A stretch of 64,000 nucleotides of DNA from Anniella stebbinsi (GCA_029215795.1 JARDYH010000003.1:92474609-92538608); one strand, 5' to 3'. Counted from the stretch's first letter, positions 32,871 through 44,914 are shown. Numbers and translations are program-made. The notes: generated from the sequence alone by a model not told the origin.

Positions 32871-33370
32871 TATATATCTTTGTCTACACTTAGACCCTGC
32901 TCTTCCTTGGGAAGCTCAGACCAGCTTACATGGAACTCCTAGGTGGTCTTTCGCCCAGACACTGTTCTGGCCCCAACCCCCTTAGCTTCTGGTACTTGCT
33001 ACAGCCATATTGTAATATTGGGTGCTTCCATACCATTCATAGGGGCCCGAGTATTTGTTTATCAAGCCCATATCTGATATGCCTCCAATATGACCTTTGA
33101 AGAAGAAAAATAGGTTTTCTCAAGACAGTTTTCTCCTGTCCACATTCCCTCCAACACCCCAGATGAACATAGATGTGGACCTTTTCAAATCATGTTAAAT
33201 GGAAAATTGAAACTCATGTCTATGTATCTACTTCGGCTTCAAACGTAGCAACAGTGACAGCCAAGGGCCTTGAAGTCATCATGCCCCTTTTTGATTGCAG
33301 GAGGGTGTAAGGAGGAAAAGTGTATGCCGTGAAGTCACCAGGATCATTGCCCACAGCGCCAAGCTTGGCA

Positions 33371-33646
33371 TTATACTTTAAGGTATGTGGCATGAGAGTT
33401 TGCTTGCTTTAAAGAGTTAACGTGTGGTATCTGGCTTCCGACGGAGGACAGCTTCTCGCTGAGCTTTCGGTTCATCAGCTCTATGTGCCGGGTGTTCTTC
33501 CTGGCTTGCCTGAGCGACCGCTTGACTTTCTTCACTCGGTCTCGCAGTTGCTTGTTGCGCTTCTCCAGGGTCGCCACCTTTTGCTGCAGCTTCTTCACGT
33601 GGTCTTCCTCGTCAAACAAGGCTTTCTGGACTGACGAGCACATGAG
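33371..33646 (-). CDS. CCDC3: CCDC3 last coding exon (coiled-coil domain-containing protein 3)
   Basis: CCDC3 is a small secreted glycoprotein (about 270 residues in mammals) reported from fat and vessel tissue. Its C-terminal third is a coiled coil. The minus strand has a clear acceptor, TTGTGCTTGTTGTTTCAG just before 33646, then LMCSSVQKALFDEEDHVKK, LQQKVATLEKRNKQLRDRV and KKVKRSLRQARKNTRHIEL, and a TAA at 33373-33371: 91 codons plus stop. This agrees almost residue for residue with the mammalian exon as I remember it; only the last 20 or so residues differ. Heptad Leu/Val spacing is intact and there is no frame break, so the exon looks functional. Exons 1-2 (signal peptide and cysteine-containing domain) should lie to the right; I did not find them. 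It is the only confident host coding exon here. Confidence 0.9.
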   Translation of the reverse strand, partial: LMCSSVQKALFDEEDHVKKLQQKVATLEKRNKQLRDRVKKVKRSLRQARKNTRHIELMNRKLSEKLSSVGSQIPHVNSLKQANSHATYLKV

Positions 33647-34392
33647 CTGAAACAACAAGCACAGATGAATGTTAAGTAAACGACATTCCAAGGTTGGATT
33701 GACCGAAAGCCAATGGTCCTGCCCTAGCTGCTCTGATATTGTGTTAGTTTTTTTTATTGTTAATATTTGACTTAATACTAGCGATCAAACGCAGCTTCGC
33801 TCGGCTTCCGACGGACACAGCAAAGCCTTCAATCACACTTACACAGCTGTCAGAGTTGGGTACATTTGTGCCCATCTTCATCTGAGTGAAGCAATGCCCA
33901 CTAGGGCCCCTAGGCACGGCCCCTGCTATGGTACGTCCCTATAGCTTCCCGAGCTGAGGGGTCTATCCATTTCATTCCCCCAGGGGGAGGGGAGAGGAGG
34001 GAGAAGCCATAACTTTGCTCTCAGCCTAGTAATCTCCCTTGGCTCAAGCTATAGGGACTGCAAAGCTATGTACTGGTTAGGAAAGTCTGCCCCTACCGAA
34101 TGAAGATATTGCTGCAGGCTTCAGCCATATGGATACATTAAAATTCATGAATGCATTTAAAAAACAAAATAATCCCATGGTGCAGACCCCTAGGGTCCCT
34201 TTAGTATGCATGCCAAGTTTCAGGTGTTTTGGTTTCACGTTCTTGGCACTATGGCACGGACAGATGGACACACATCCTCAGGTGCTCCCGGTTCATTCAT
34301 TGAGTCCACAAGCTGCTGGACTGATAAAACTCCCTGGGTACCAGGATAAAGGAAAGGACTGAGTACATGAGGCTGCAGCACATAGTTTGCAG

Positions 34393-34520
34393 CAGCCTTC
34401 CCCAACCTGTAGCCCACCAGACGTTTTGGGCTTCTTCTCCTATCAGCCCCAACCAGCAAGGCCAATGGGTAGGAATGCCGGGAGCTTCGTTCAAAAAATC
34501 TGGAGGGTTGGACAAGGCAG
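34393..34520. mobile_element. hAT-like palindromic MITE, copy 1
   Basis: CAGCCTTCCCCAACCTG at the left is answered by the decayed GGGTTGGACAAGGCAG at the right, with CTCCTATCAGCCCCAACCAG inside. The flanks GTTTGCAG and CTTTGAAG are an 8-bp duplication with two mismatches. It is the same family as 53529-53664, with fragments at 31950-32025 and 47845-47900. Confidence 0.7.
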
Positions 34521-35392
34521 CTTTGAAGGCAGTCACGTCTGTACTAGTCAAGACACTCTGCAAGGGATATTTAGGCCGCAGTCCTGTAGGGATGGGCCAT
34601 AAGCCTCCAAGTTTGGAGGCTTACGGCCATCCAGTGCAGAGTGGGAGGAGCCCCTGCATTGGAGCTAGACAGGCTTTTTTGTCAGTCTACCTGAAGTGTC
34701 GGGGGGGGGGGGAGGAAGGAGGCTGGAGAAGGTTGGGGATACAGCATAAGCCCTCCCCTCCGTGCCCATAGAACCACCCCATTCCCTTCCCTCCGCTGCC
34801 TGCGAGAGGGAGGGGGAGGTAAGCTCAGATTCCTTAGATTCCTCTGACCTCAGATCCAGGAATCTGAACTGTCCTATGACCCTCCCCAGCGACTACCTCT
34901 AATTGGGCCAGTAGCAGATAAAAGCATTTCAAACCCTATCATTAGGGAAAATTCTGAGGACAATTTGAATGGATTAAAAAAAAAGAATACCAAATGAGCT
35001 AATTAACAAACTTCTAAGATGAGAGTAATAAAAATATTTAAACAAGTACACCAACACAGTACCAAGCACATCAATGTATCAAAACAGCTACCTCTGCAGC
35101 AACCCACGGCAGTGACTCAGTCTGTCCTATGTTGCTTTTGTATATAATTGCCATATGATTCATTTCCTTCTCGCTTTTAGTTTACATTTCTCTGGCACGT
35201 GCACTGTTGGTATCATGTTAATAATGGTTTGTTGTTTGTTTTTTAAAAAATTAAAAATGGAGTATTAGTAATGATTGCAGTTCAAGGCCAGACTGCACAT
35301 TACAAGAAACACCGGGCTCTCACTGAAAACAGTGATTTGGTGCAGAGATCCCTTCATCAAATTCCCTCCTTCTACCTGGTACTGTATAGTAA

Positions 35393-35935
35393 GGCCGTTT
35401 CCACACCAGACATTTTTCATGGGATCGTCCCTGGCTGCTCCCTATGTGTCCCAAGACCACAGGAGGTGTGCCCCCCATTCTGTGCCCGCTTACTCGCGAG
35501 TAAGCGGGCACCAGGAACGGGCATGGAGCCATGCAGCGTGGCTCCGTCCCATCAGGGGAGGGGCTGGCAGCAATTTTGCCACCCCTGGGATGGCAGGGAG
35601 GGGGGTTGGGGCTCGATTTCAGGGAGGGGTAACATATGTTTTTCGCTGGAGCACAATTGCGCTCCCTACTCCGGTGGTTTTTTTAAAAAAAAAAATAGCG
35701 GCCCCAACATCCCTGTTTCATTCCGGGACGTCACGCACCGCAGGGTTGAGTGGACTATCTCGGCTGGCTACAGAGTTCCTGGGCATGAGTGGTCAAAACT
35801 GTGCCAGCACAACTCACAAAGGCTGCTGGGATAGCACTGGGAGGACTGAGGAGGGAAGACAGGGAGAGGGGCGGGGGCTGTGTCAGTCAAACGCTGGATT
35901 GACTATCAGTCCACTCAACGCCAGCCCCAAGCAGG
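35393..35935. mobile_element. Composite of two local DNA-element families
   Basis: 35393-35710 follows the 18532 element (GGCCGTTTCCACACCAG, CTCGCGAGTAAGCGGGC, GATGGCAGGGAGGGGGG) but lacks its right end. 35790-35935 follows 10190-10345 (ACTGGGAGGACTGAGGAGGG, GATTGACTATCAGTCCACTC). The junction lies near 35710-35790. It is probably one element inserted into, or recombined with, another. Confidence 0.5.
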
Positions 35936-36079
35936 ATATAACACTTTGAAAGCACTTTGAAAACAGTATATGGAATGTGTCCTGGGCCCCAACAGTTGTC
36001 AATACCATTATAACATTGTTATCTTTTCGGCACCAGGTCAAGACTTTCCTCTTCTCCCAGGCATTTAACAGCATATACT

Positions 36080-36295
36080 GAGTTTTTAATTGACCCCAGA
36101 ACTATATTTAGGCCTGGCTGAGAGTTCGCAGCTGTTTTAAATGTACACTGTTTTTATATGTTGTCTGTTTTTATGTTTTTAAATTTTGTATGTTGATTTT
36201 TTAATGTCCAAAGTTTTAATTTTTGTAAACCGCCCAGACAGCTTCAGCTATGGGGTGGTATATAAATGTAAATAATAATAATAATAATAAACCAA
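36080..36295 (+). mobile_element. LINE-type 3' tail with AAT repeat
   Basis: TTTTGTAAACCGCCCAGACAG, CTTCAGCTATGGGGTGG and TATATAAATGTAAATAATAA form a tail motif very common in squamate genomes, ending in an AAT simple repeat that grew from it. A reverse, decayed version is at about 56935-57000 (ATACTGTCCAAGGC...GGGCCGTTCAC). The parent LINE clade is uncertain. Confidence 0.5.
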
Positions 36296-39104
36296 TATAA
36301 AGCAGTAGTGTAGATCCTGCCCTGGTGATGTTCTGTCTGAAGGATGATTCACCCTATGTCACTGAGACGGTCGCTAGGTTCCTTCTTACTTCAATGTAAA
36401 CAAGGGAAATAATTATGTTGACCCCATTTTTAAATTTACTGGTTTTATTTAATTACTCCTATTTGTATTTTTCTTTGTACAAAATTGTGTATTGGTCTGT
36501 GACTGTAATAAACAGTTCATACCTCACCTCATTCGGCTGCATGTATAGGCCATGCCAGGCACACAACACAGACCAAGTTGGTAGACTGTAGTCGTAGAAT
36601 CCTGGATTGTACCACTTCAGCCGGAAGTGTCATTTCTGAATTCTGCCCCATGTTTGAAAATCAACACCAACAACCCCTCTATGTGTAACAAACTAGCACA
36701 TTGGGGAAAGGACTACTTCTCTCTCTCGAGAGTCCATTTGCCATGGAGTGTTCAGTTCTCAGTATGACCAGCAGAATTTTTTTTGTTAAAAAAAACCTCA
36801 CAGGGATTGTGCTTGTGTTCAATCATGCAGATGTGGTTAGTTTTTGGTCACGCTCCACAATGTGGTTAAAATTCAATATAATTCTGACCACATCCGAATA
36901 CATTCCTGCTATTAATCTGGTGTGTTTTAAGACCATGAGTTTATGCCTCACTTGCTTGGAAATACATTTTCACCGAATTAAATGAGGCTCACTTTCAAGT
37001 GAATGTGTTCAGTATCAGCCAGGATATTTGTTTATTGCTTTGTCAACTTGACAATACTAGTCATGGGGCCAAAGTTTGAAAAGTCCCCCCACCCCCCAAT
37101 CCCAAAACAAACCAAGCCAAAACCATTTGAAATTTGGGTCTGGGCTAACTTTGCCTTGTATCCAATGTGTTCACCACCGCTGACAGCCAACAAGCCTTCG
37201 CCCTCCCTCCCCTCTTTTCCTTCCCAGCTGCTACCATTATTACCTTCTTCTAAACTTACTTGGTAGTGGAATAGAGGCAGCGTTAGCAATAAACACCCAT
37301 CCACTGCCTCTCCTTTCATTGGGATGTCATAAGATTTATAAGAAACATAGTTCTTCAGAGATTCTGAGCCCAGTGGAAGCCATTAGGAGCCCTAGAGAAT
37401 TAGGACTCCCAGGATTCTTTGCACATGGGCTGCTGCTTTTGCAAGGTGCCCAGCAGAGATAGGGAAGTGCAGAGGGGGAGTGAGATTCTGTGACCACTGT
37501 TGCCCTTGCACACCACAACTTGGGACATTTGAGAGAGGGGGTTCTCTACAGGTTCATAAGGGGTGGAGGAATCACAGAGGAACAAGGAGTTAACTTAACT
37601 CACTCACTTTTTGTGCGCTTGAACAGATTTGATGGCAAGAAGTGAGTGTAAAGCAAGAAAGATAGCAAGTAGTGAGTGTAAACCAAGAAGATCCAAGGAG
37701 AGTTCACACACTGCTAGATTGGAGAGGGCAGGCTTTAGGCTTGAGAGATCTATGCTGTCATTTCACTAGAACCCTGAGGTCCACCAACTGGAGCTAGGTC
37801 CAAAATAGTAGCTCGGGAAGACAAACGAAAAATTGCAGAAAAGGGTGCCTCTTTCAGTACCAGAACTGGAGCTTACACACAAATCTACTCCTGGTATTCC
37901 CCCCCCCCCCAGCTTTCTTGATTTCAGCAGCCTAAGGGCCCCAAAATAGACATGACTTTAACTCTGTACCTAGCGGCTACATAGGGCTGGCCCTCCCATG
38001 AGGCAGGGTGGATCCCTTTATCAGGCGGCAGATCGGGAGGGGCTGAGGATCATGCATGCCTTTCTTGTGGACGCTGCTGCCACCATGGTCCTGCTCACTC
38101 TCTGCAGTAAATTCCACAGCGAGAGACTGGCAAGCATGGCTCCTTGGAGAAGCAGCCTTTCCTCCCCATCTCTCACTCTGAGCCCTCTCCCAAAGCAAGA
38201 GAATAAGTGATTATGTTCTCCAGAGAGACCACCTGTCAAATCTCTTGCCTTGGGAGAGGGCTCCAAGCAAGAGATTGGGTGGATAGGCTCTCTATTTATG
38301 AACTATGGGGGGTGGGTGTTCAGAGGTCGACTGTAAATCACCAGAAGACCTAGCAGTACATCCCAATCTGCCTTCTGCCTGCTTCTGTCACTGGAAAATG
38401 TCCACATGTTGGGTCAGCATGGTAGGCACCAAAGAGCAGAAGGTTTGTGTAGTTGCCAAGGCCAAACTGATTAAGGGGGTCAGTGGCCAAGGGCAGAAAC
38501 TAACATCCTAGTTCTCACAATGTGGAGCCTGGCCAGCTTGAAGGCCCTTGTCAGAGAACACCCAGAGTCATTTTGCAACGGTGCAGGGAATGTCAGGGAG
38601 TTCTCTTTCTTCACATAACCCACAGCCTTCTCCAAGGTCACCAGTCGAGCCTCAACTCTCCCCCCACCCCCTGCAGCAAGAGGTGAGGGATCCTCCCAGA
38701 GCAGCTGCCCCAATGTAAGCTTGAGCCAGTCTATGGGCCAGGTGCAAGGAGGGGATTGTGGGGATCTTGTAGCCAGGTATTGCCAGCCAGTCAATAGTGG
38801 GTGTCTTTAGGGTGTTTCACTTCCAGGTGGGGGGGGGGGGTGTTAGCTGGGGGCCAGTCTAGCAAATTCTATTAGCAAGTCCTTACAGTAAAATATTTCA
38901 GACCTTCTGCTCTATACATGTTGTGGGCCTTTGGCTATTGGGATAATGTAATAAATAAATAAATAAATAAATAACTCAATTTTGGGGGGATAAATTTGGG
39001 AACGAATGTGTGGATAGCATCATTATATAGTTTTGTCAGTAGGTGGCACTGGACTTAGTTGTATCTATGTGGAGTCAGGAGTTCCCTGTAGCTGTTCTGT
39101 TCTT

Positions 39105-39138
<34 letters not shown>

Positions 39139-39142
<4 letters not shown>

Positions 39143-39178
39143 ATGAAGTGGACTATAGTTCATGAAACCTTATTCCAG
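39139..39178 (+). mobile_element. Left half of a hammerhead-bearing repeat, split by the L1
   Basis: CTGATGA (39140-39146), a hairpin-forming spacer, then GAAA (39164-39167): the 28-nt core of this repeat. The sequence is interrupted after GAAACCTTATTCCAG by the L1 and resumes at 44765 with the duplicate GAAACCTTACTCCAG. See the copies at 48122 and 57723. Confidence 0.65.
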
Positions 39179-39711
39179 GGGGAGTGGCCTAGCGGACATG
39201 GAGTAGAGTCGGAGCTCTCTCGCTCTCGTCAGGAAGCGATGAAATAATCATAAAATCCCTAATTTGGAGACGACGGATTGTTAATTAAAGATTTGATACT
39301 GGGTCCGGAAGTATTGCTGTATCTGTGGAAGAAGGAAGCTACTGCATTGCTGCAGTATTAGCAGAGAGAAAAGCGAAACTAAAACAGACCGGGAATCCTG
39401 GCAGACTACCAGAGACGGTAATTAATGGATTTTAATTTGAAGGAGTGAGGTTGGCTGATAAGGCTGGAGGGAGAGAGTGAAGCTAATATATGTGGGAAAA
39501 GAGACATTTAACCCCCAGCTGAATGTGTTAGAAGCCGAAACGTACTTGTCTGATAAGAACGGAGAGGATATCTGAGGGTGGCAGCTAAGATTTAGGTGAG
39601 GGGTGCGGATTTATAAGAAAGCAAAAAGGTGATAAGTCCAGTGCCCCCGCCTGGAGCAGGCTACCGAAAGATCATCCATCAGATAAGAACTGGCATCGGC
39701 TCACTAGAAAA

Positions 39712-40485
39712 ATGGAGGACAAAACGCAGCCTTTAGACCAAGCCGGAAAAGTTTCCCCACTTCACTCCGGAAGTGGCAGTTCTAAATCTGGTAGCAAGCC
39801 AGGTGCAATTCCTAAAGCGGCTAAAGAGAGTAAATCATGGTCACCAGATGATTTAATGGACAATTTTCAGAAGGTGTTAGAGATGGCCTTGCAGAAGCAG
39901 AAGGAAAGATTAATTCAAAGAATTGTGGACTCACAGATTGAATTTATGACAGGCCTTCAAACAGTGGTGGAAAATATGGAGAATTTGGAGAAGGAGACTG
40001 GAAAGCTGAAGGAAGATAGCAAGCAGCAGGGGGAGCATTTGAAGGAGATGGACTTGTGTTTAATTGCCCTGGAAGATAGAGACAAGAGAGTGAACATTCG
40101 GATTAGATCTTTTGAAGAGCAAGAGGGGGAGAACCCTAAGGTTTTAAGAGATACAATTTTGGCATGGATTAAGGAATTGGAACCCCAGGAAACTTGGGAG
40201 ATGGCTGACATTGAGAGGATCCACAGAGTGGGCTATAAGAAGAAGGGGATGCTCCCAAGGGATATAATTGTTAAATTTGCCAACTATTACAAGAAAGAAA
40301 AGTTAATGCAAGCAATTAGATGTCTTGGCCAACCGATGCTACAAGCAACACCGATTGAAGTTTATCAGGATTTATGTTCTCAAACTGTGCAGTGGCGGAA
40401 GAGTGTCAGACTGTGTGCAGTGGCTTTGCGGAAGAGGTTGATAACATATAGTTGGGGGTATCCAGTCTTTTTGAGGTTTATGTGA
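39712..40485 (+). pseudogene. L1 ORF1 protein, C-terminally interrupted
   Basis: ORF1p is the RNA-binding chaperone that coats L1 RNA as a coiled-coil trimer. The ATG follows AAAA at 39708. A Ser/Gly/Lys-rich N-terminus is followed by a coiled coil (about residues 45-110, LQTVVENMENLEKETGKL), then the RRM-like part with RDKRVNIRIRSFEEQEGEN and PRDIIVKFANYYKKEKLMQA, then the start of the C-terminal domain (VALRKRLITYSWGYPVFL). A TGA at 40483-40485 stops it at 257 residues. The same frame stays open afterwards to a TAA at about 40617 (EQGMDLLEKLGLIDA), so some 44 residues were probably lost by a late mutation. Confidence 0.85.
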
Positions 40486-40861
40486 AAAGGGAAACAACAG
40501 AGAATAACATCATGTGAGCAAGGGATGGATCTTCTGGAGAAGTTGGGTTTAATCGACGCCACAGCTGATGGAGAAACAAAGCAGGATGAAGGCGCTGTAG
40601 GAGGAAGCAGTCAATAAAGAAATATTATTGTATTAGGGATAAGAAGAGATTATAAGGGAGAGGGTCAGATTTTGCTCCGGGACTGTTGGGTTGCTTCTCC
40701 CCCCCCCCCTGAAGAGTTCTAAAAATATTTGGGGCCATTGCCCAGAAAGGTCTGGTGAGGAGGGGGGTGAAGATGGGGGTAAGTGTGGGGGGGAGGGTAA
40801 GGAAGGGGGGTATGTGTGTCACAGAGGGAGACCAATCTAGAGATTTGTGTGAAAGAGAGAG

Positions 40862-43800
40862 ATGGAAAATAAATTAAGGGTTGCAACTTTAAATGTTAAA
40901 GGGCTAGGAACTGTTATAAAAAGGAAGAGAATAGAAATGTTATTAAAAAAAGAGAAAGCAGATGTAATTTTTTTGCAGGAAACTCATCAAACAAAGGAGG
41001 GTGTAAATGAGCTTCGGATGAGGGATGTGGGCGTTTATGAAAAGTCTTTTGGTACCTCTAAAGCGGGGTGTAGCGATAATAATCTCAAAAAAATGTGGTA
41101 TTACTATACAAAGGGTGAAGAAGGATGAAGCGGGAAGATTTCTGATAATTTCTTGCATGGTGGGGGAGGAGGAATATATATTGATTAATGTATATGCTCC
41201 AAATGGGAAACAAATGGAATTCTTTGATGAAGTTTTTAATGCGGTGGGAGAAGTGGGTAAAAAGAACATTGTGATGGCTGGTGATTTTAATATGGTATTA
41301 GATAAAGGGAAAGACAGGGATAATATATTAAGAGATCTTAAGAGTGGTGGGAAGACGGGGTTAAGCAAATTAATGGAGGGAAAAGAACTAATGGATGTTT
41401 GGAGGGTATTAAAAGGGGAAGAAAGGAAATATACCTTCTATTCACCAAGGTTTAAGAGTTATTCTAGGATTGATTATATTTTTGTGTCAAAGAATATATC
41501 TAAACTTATAGATTGTGCTATTGGGGTAATTAAAGTCACCGATCACGCATTAATGACGATGGATATTAAAACAAAGAAGGATTATAGACAAGCTAAGAGA
41601 TGGAGAATGGATACAAGGTTATTAAATAATAAAAATATAGTGGGGAAAATAAAAAAAGAAATGCAGGAAATATGGGAAATTAATGAAACGGAGTCAAACT
41701 CACAAGGGTTAATATGGGACACTATGAAGGCAGTGGTAAGAGGGATTTGTATTAGGGAAATGTGTACCCTAAGAAAACAACAGGAAGCACAAAATAAAAA
41801 GATTGAAAAGGAGGTAAGGGATTTAGAGGAGAAGCTAAGAGAGACAAAAGATAGATGCCTATTTGCCCAAATTCAAGCTAAGAAAAAGGAATTAGAGAAA
41901 GAAGAGTTAGAACAAGTCCAAAGGGATTTGTTATATTTAAGGAGGGATTTTTTTGAGTATAGTAATAAAAATTCGAAGATGCTGGCCAGGTCCACTCAGT
42001 CAAAAAAGGCTAAGAATATGATAAGGACAATTAGAGATAAGACAGGGAAAAGTAGTAACTTAATGAAGGATAAATTAAATATATTTCAGGAATTTTATAG
42101 AGAATTATATACATCAGATATGGGTCCACAGGTTAAGGTATTGGAATATGTAGAGAGGAATTGGAAAATAAGATTACAGGGGCAGGATAGGGATTATATG
42201 GAAGGATTAGTTACTGAGAAAGAAATAGAAGGAATTATTGATAAACTAAAAGGAGGGAAATCTCTGGGAATGGATGGTTTGGGGCCGGAATATTATAAGA
42301 CTTTTAGAGGAATTTTAATACCAAGATTGAAAAAAATATTTAACAGTATAATAGAAGGAGGAAAGACCCCGCCATCGTGGGATCATTCCTTGATTATATG
42401 AATCCCAAAGCCAGGAAAGGATTTGACGGATCCAGCATCTTACAGACCAATATCTTTAATAAATCAAGACTCAAAAATTTTTACTGCAATAATGGCAAAA
42501 ATAATGGGTACGTTTATATATAAATATATTAGAAAAGACCAATGTGGATTTATTTCAGGAAGGCAAATGCCTAATTTAATTGGAAGAGTTTTAAATATAA
42601 TTAATATTATTTTAAAAAAGGAAGTTAAAAGCAGGTTTGTTAGCATTGGATATATTCAAAACCTTTGATTGCGTGGAATGGCCAGCGCTTAAAATAATCT
42701 TAAAAACATTTGGGCTTGGAGATAAATTTATGGGAGTGATTGATCAGCTGTATAAAAATAATAAAGCAGAAGTAATGGTTAATGATGGGTTAACGCAACA
42801 GATTACACTAGCTCGAGGAACTAGACAAGGATGTCCACTTTCACCGATCTTATTTGCGATAGTGATAGAAATTTTGGCAAATGTAAGGGAGGATGTAAGA
42901 CTGAAGGGGATAGGAGGGAAGGAGAAGATTAAAATGAATATGTTTGCGGATGATACATTATTGACATTAGAAGATCCCCTGGAGTGCGGGGAGTTGGTTA
43001 AGAAGCATTTGAGAGAATTTGGGGAGATTACTGGTTTACAAGTTAATTGGGGGAAGTCAGAAATGATGCTATTTAATTATAACAAGGAGGAGATGGAGGA
43101 GGGGAAAGTTAAGTTAGGTCTTAGGCTTAAAAATATAGTACGTTATTTAGGAGTTAATATTGCAAAAGATTTAGTTAGAGGAAATTAATTTTGCGAGTTT
43201 GAAAAAACAGGTAGGGGAAAAGTTAGAGGCATATAGAAAATTAAAACATTCTTGGTTTGGTAGAATAGCAGTTATTAAAATGAAGATATTACCTAAGATT
43301 AATTTTTTGTTTATCGGAAGTAGAGTTAAAGAGCTGGCAAAATATGATTAACGCTTATTGCAATGGAGATAAGAGAGCTAGGATTAATAAAGGGTTATGG
43401 TATAAGACACAAAAGAAAGGAGATTTGGGACTTCCAAATATAAAGAATTATTATATTGCTAATCAGTTAAGTTATGTTATAAATAGTATATTAGGGGAGG
43501 AAGATTTAGGATGGTTAGAAACGCAAACAGGAGAACTAGATTTCAAATTGCAAAATATTTTTTAAATTAAAATTCAAAAGAAAGACTTGAGGGGACTGGA
43601 CAACCCGTTGCTGAAAAATATTCTAGAGATCTGGGAGAAAGTTAAAGGAAAGTTAATACCAGGAGACTCTCCACTCGCCCCAGTGGTAGTAGTGGGAAAT
43701 TTCCCAAGGAATTTAAAAGTAGAGTTGGAAGGGAGTCTGAAGGATCAGGAAATTATTAAGTTAAGGAATTGGATGGAAAGAATGATAGATAAGGAGCAAA

Positions 43801-44657
43801 TTAAAGAGTTATTAAAAGGACAAAAGATAGCTTGGTTCAAAGGTTTACAATTGGAAAAATGGACACAGGAATGGAAAATGAAAAATAAGAAATGTAGAAA
43901 TAATACAAGTATTGAAGATTTAATTGAATCAAGAGGAAGGAAGGAAGAAACAAAAATTAAAAAAGGTTTGACCAGTGAGATACACAAAATATTGATAGAG
44001 GAAGATGATTATCAGGACTCTCTTAAAATTATTAAAAAGATTTGGGAAGATGATGTAAAGGAGCAAATTAATGAACATAACTGGGGGAGGATATGGGATG
44101 CAAGAATGTTAAAGCTGTTGTCGGTTAGAATTGAGGAGAATTATTATAAGACAGTATGGAGATGGTATTTAACACCGGTAAGATTTCATCAGATAGATAA
44201 AAAAGTGTCCAAGAATTGTTGGAGGGGATGTCAGGAGGTTGGAACTTATTTCCATATGTGGTGGAGCTGTGAATATGTACAAAATAATTGGGAAATAAGT
44301 GAAATAATTGGAAGTAAACTGGAATTAAGCCCAAAGCTGGCTCTGCTAGCAATATGAGATAAAGGAAATGAGAATATAAGCAAGAGAGAATTGATAAACA
44401 ACCTCTTGGCTCCTGTCAGAATAATGATTGCTAAAAATTGGAAAGGGCAAGGGATATATACTATAGAAGAATGGTATAAAGAAATATGGAATATGGCACT
44501 TAATGATAAGCTGATGTGTAAAATGAAAATAAAGAGGGGAATGTCCAGTAAGAATGATTTTGGAGATATATGGAGCCCATTTTTGGAATATGTATTAAGA
44601 ACGGGGAAGGGGCAGATACCTTCAAAAGAGTCTTTACAATTTTGGAAAGATGAATAG
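40862..44657 (+). pseudogene. L1 ORF2 (endonuclease-reverse transcriptase), multiply broken
   Basis: ORF2p nicks target DNA and copies L1 RNA at the nick. The ATG at 40862 opens MENKLRVATLNVKGLG. The endonuclease motifs are complete: LNVKGLG, FLQETHQ, INVYAPN, MAGDFN, YSRIDYIFVS and TDHALM. Reverse transcriptase shows SYRPISLIN, ALDIFKTFDCVEW (motif A Asp), TRQGCPLSPILFAI and MFADDTLL (catalytic Asp pair). Near the end CWRGCQEVGTYFHMWWSC is the Cys/His knuckle. Lesions: frameshift near 41060, TGA at 42399-42401, frameshift near 42640, further breaks near 43185 and 43345-43365, TAA at 43562, and TGA near 44355. Between lesions the domains are well kept, so inactivation is fairly recent. Total span fits a normal ORF2. 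Confidence 0.88.
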
Positions 44658-44764
44658 TGAATAATTGAAGGTCTCCTGGGGGGAGGGGTGCACGGGGGGT
44701 TGTTGGTTATGTATTGTATTTTATGTTGTTTTATGTTGTATTATGTTGAAAAAAAAGAAGAAAA

Positions 44765-44860
44765 GAAACCTTACTCCAGAAAGAAAATGTTAGTCTTTAA
44801 GGTGCATCAATATTCTTTGTTGTTTTGTTGGAACAGACTAACATGGGTACTCTCTGGTAA
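44765..44860 (+). mobile_element. Right half of the hammerhead-bearing repeat, after the L1
   Basis: It continues the unit broken at 39178: TTAGTCTTTAAGGTGCATCA, then TTCTTTGTTGTTTTGTTGG and ACAGACTAACATGGG. This 3' part matches 57770-57835 and, reversed, 48066-48115. Confidence 0.7.
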
Positions 44861-44908
44861 TTCATCTTGACAAGCCTTTAATGACAGAATTATTCTGGAA
44901 AAAGTATC

Positions 44909-44914
<6 letters not shown>

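Larger units (their letters stand above)
30497..33370. other. 3' flank of CCDC3, with decayed repeats
   Basis: This lies downstream of the CCDC3 stop codon on the minus strand, so its right part should hold the 3' UTR. A minus-strand AATAAA at about 32416-32421 is one possible poly(A) signal among several. Repeats at 31205-31400 and 32610-32870 are of one family with 23190-23350. A palindromic remnant (CCCAGATGCTGGCTGGGG, CCAACACATCTGG) sits at about 31950-32025. Confidence 0.45.
33647..39138 (-). other. Presumed CCDC3 intron, left part
   Basis: If CCDC3 is intact, everything right of its last-exon acceptor is intron. This part holds a MITE at 34393-34520, DNA-element copies at 35393-35935 and a LINE tail at 36080-36295. 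36300-38950 has no gene or repeat I can name. Simple repeats: (AATA)n at 38950-38973 and (GA)n at 39109-39138. Confidence 0.5.
39179..44764 (+). mobile_element. L1 LINE, nearly full length, with 15-bp target duplication
   Basis: It is flanked by GAAACCTTATTCCAG (39164-39178) and GAAACCTTACTCCAG (44765-44779), a target duplication differing at one base. Order: 5' UTR (39179-39711), ORF1, a short spacer, ORF2 with endonuclease, reverse transcriptase and C-terminal zinc knuckle, a short 3' UTR and an A-rich tail (GAAAAAAAAGAAGAAAAGA). It is about 5.6 kb, so little or nothing is missing from the 5' end. Several stops and frameshifts make it inactive. It lies antisense to the presumed CCDC3 transcript, the orientation usually tolerated in introns. 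Confidence 0.9.

Noticed and set aside
35271..35949. Overlapping long plus-strand frames
   Set aside because: They cross the boundary of two DNA-element copies and include TTTTTTTAAAAAAA; not conserved in the related copies at 18532 and 10190.
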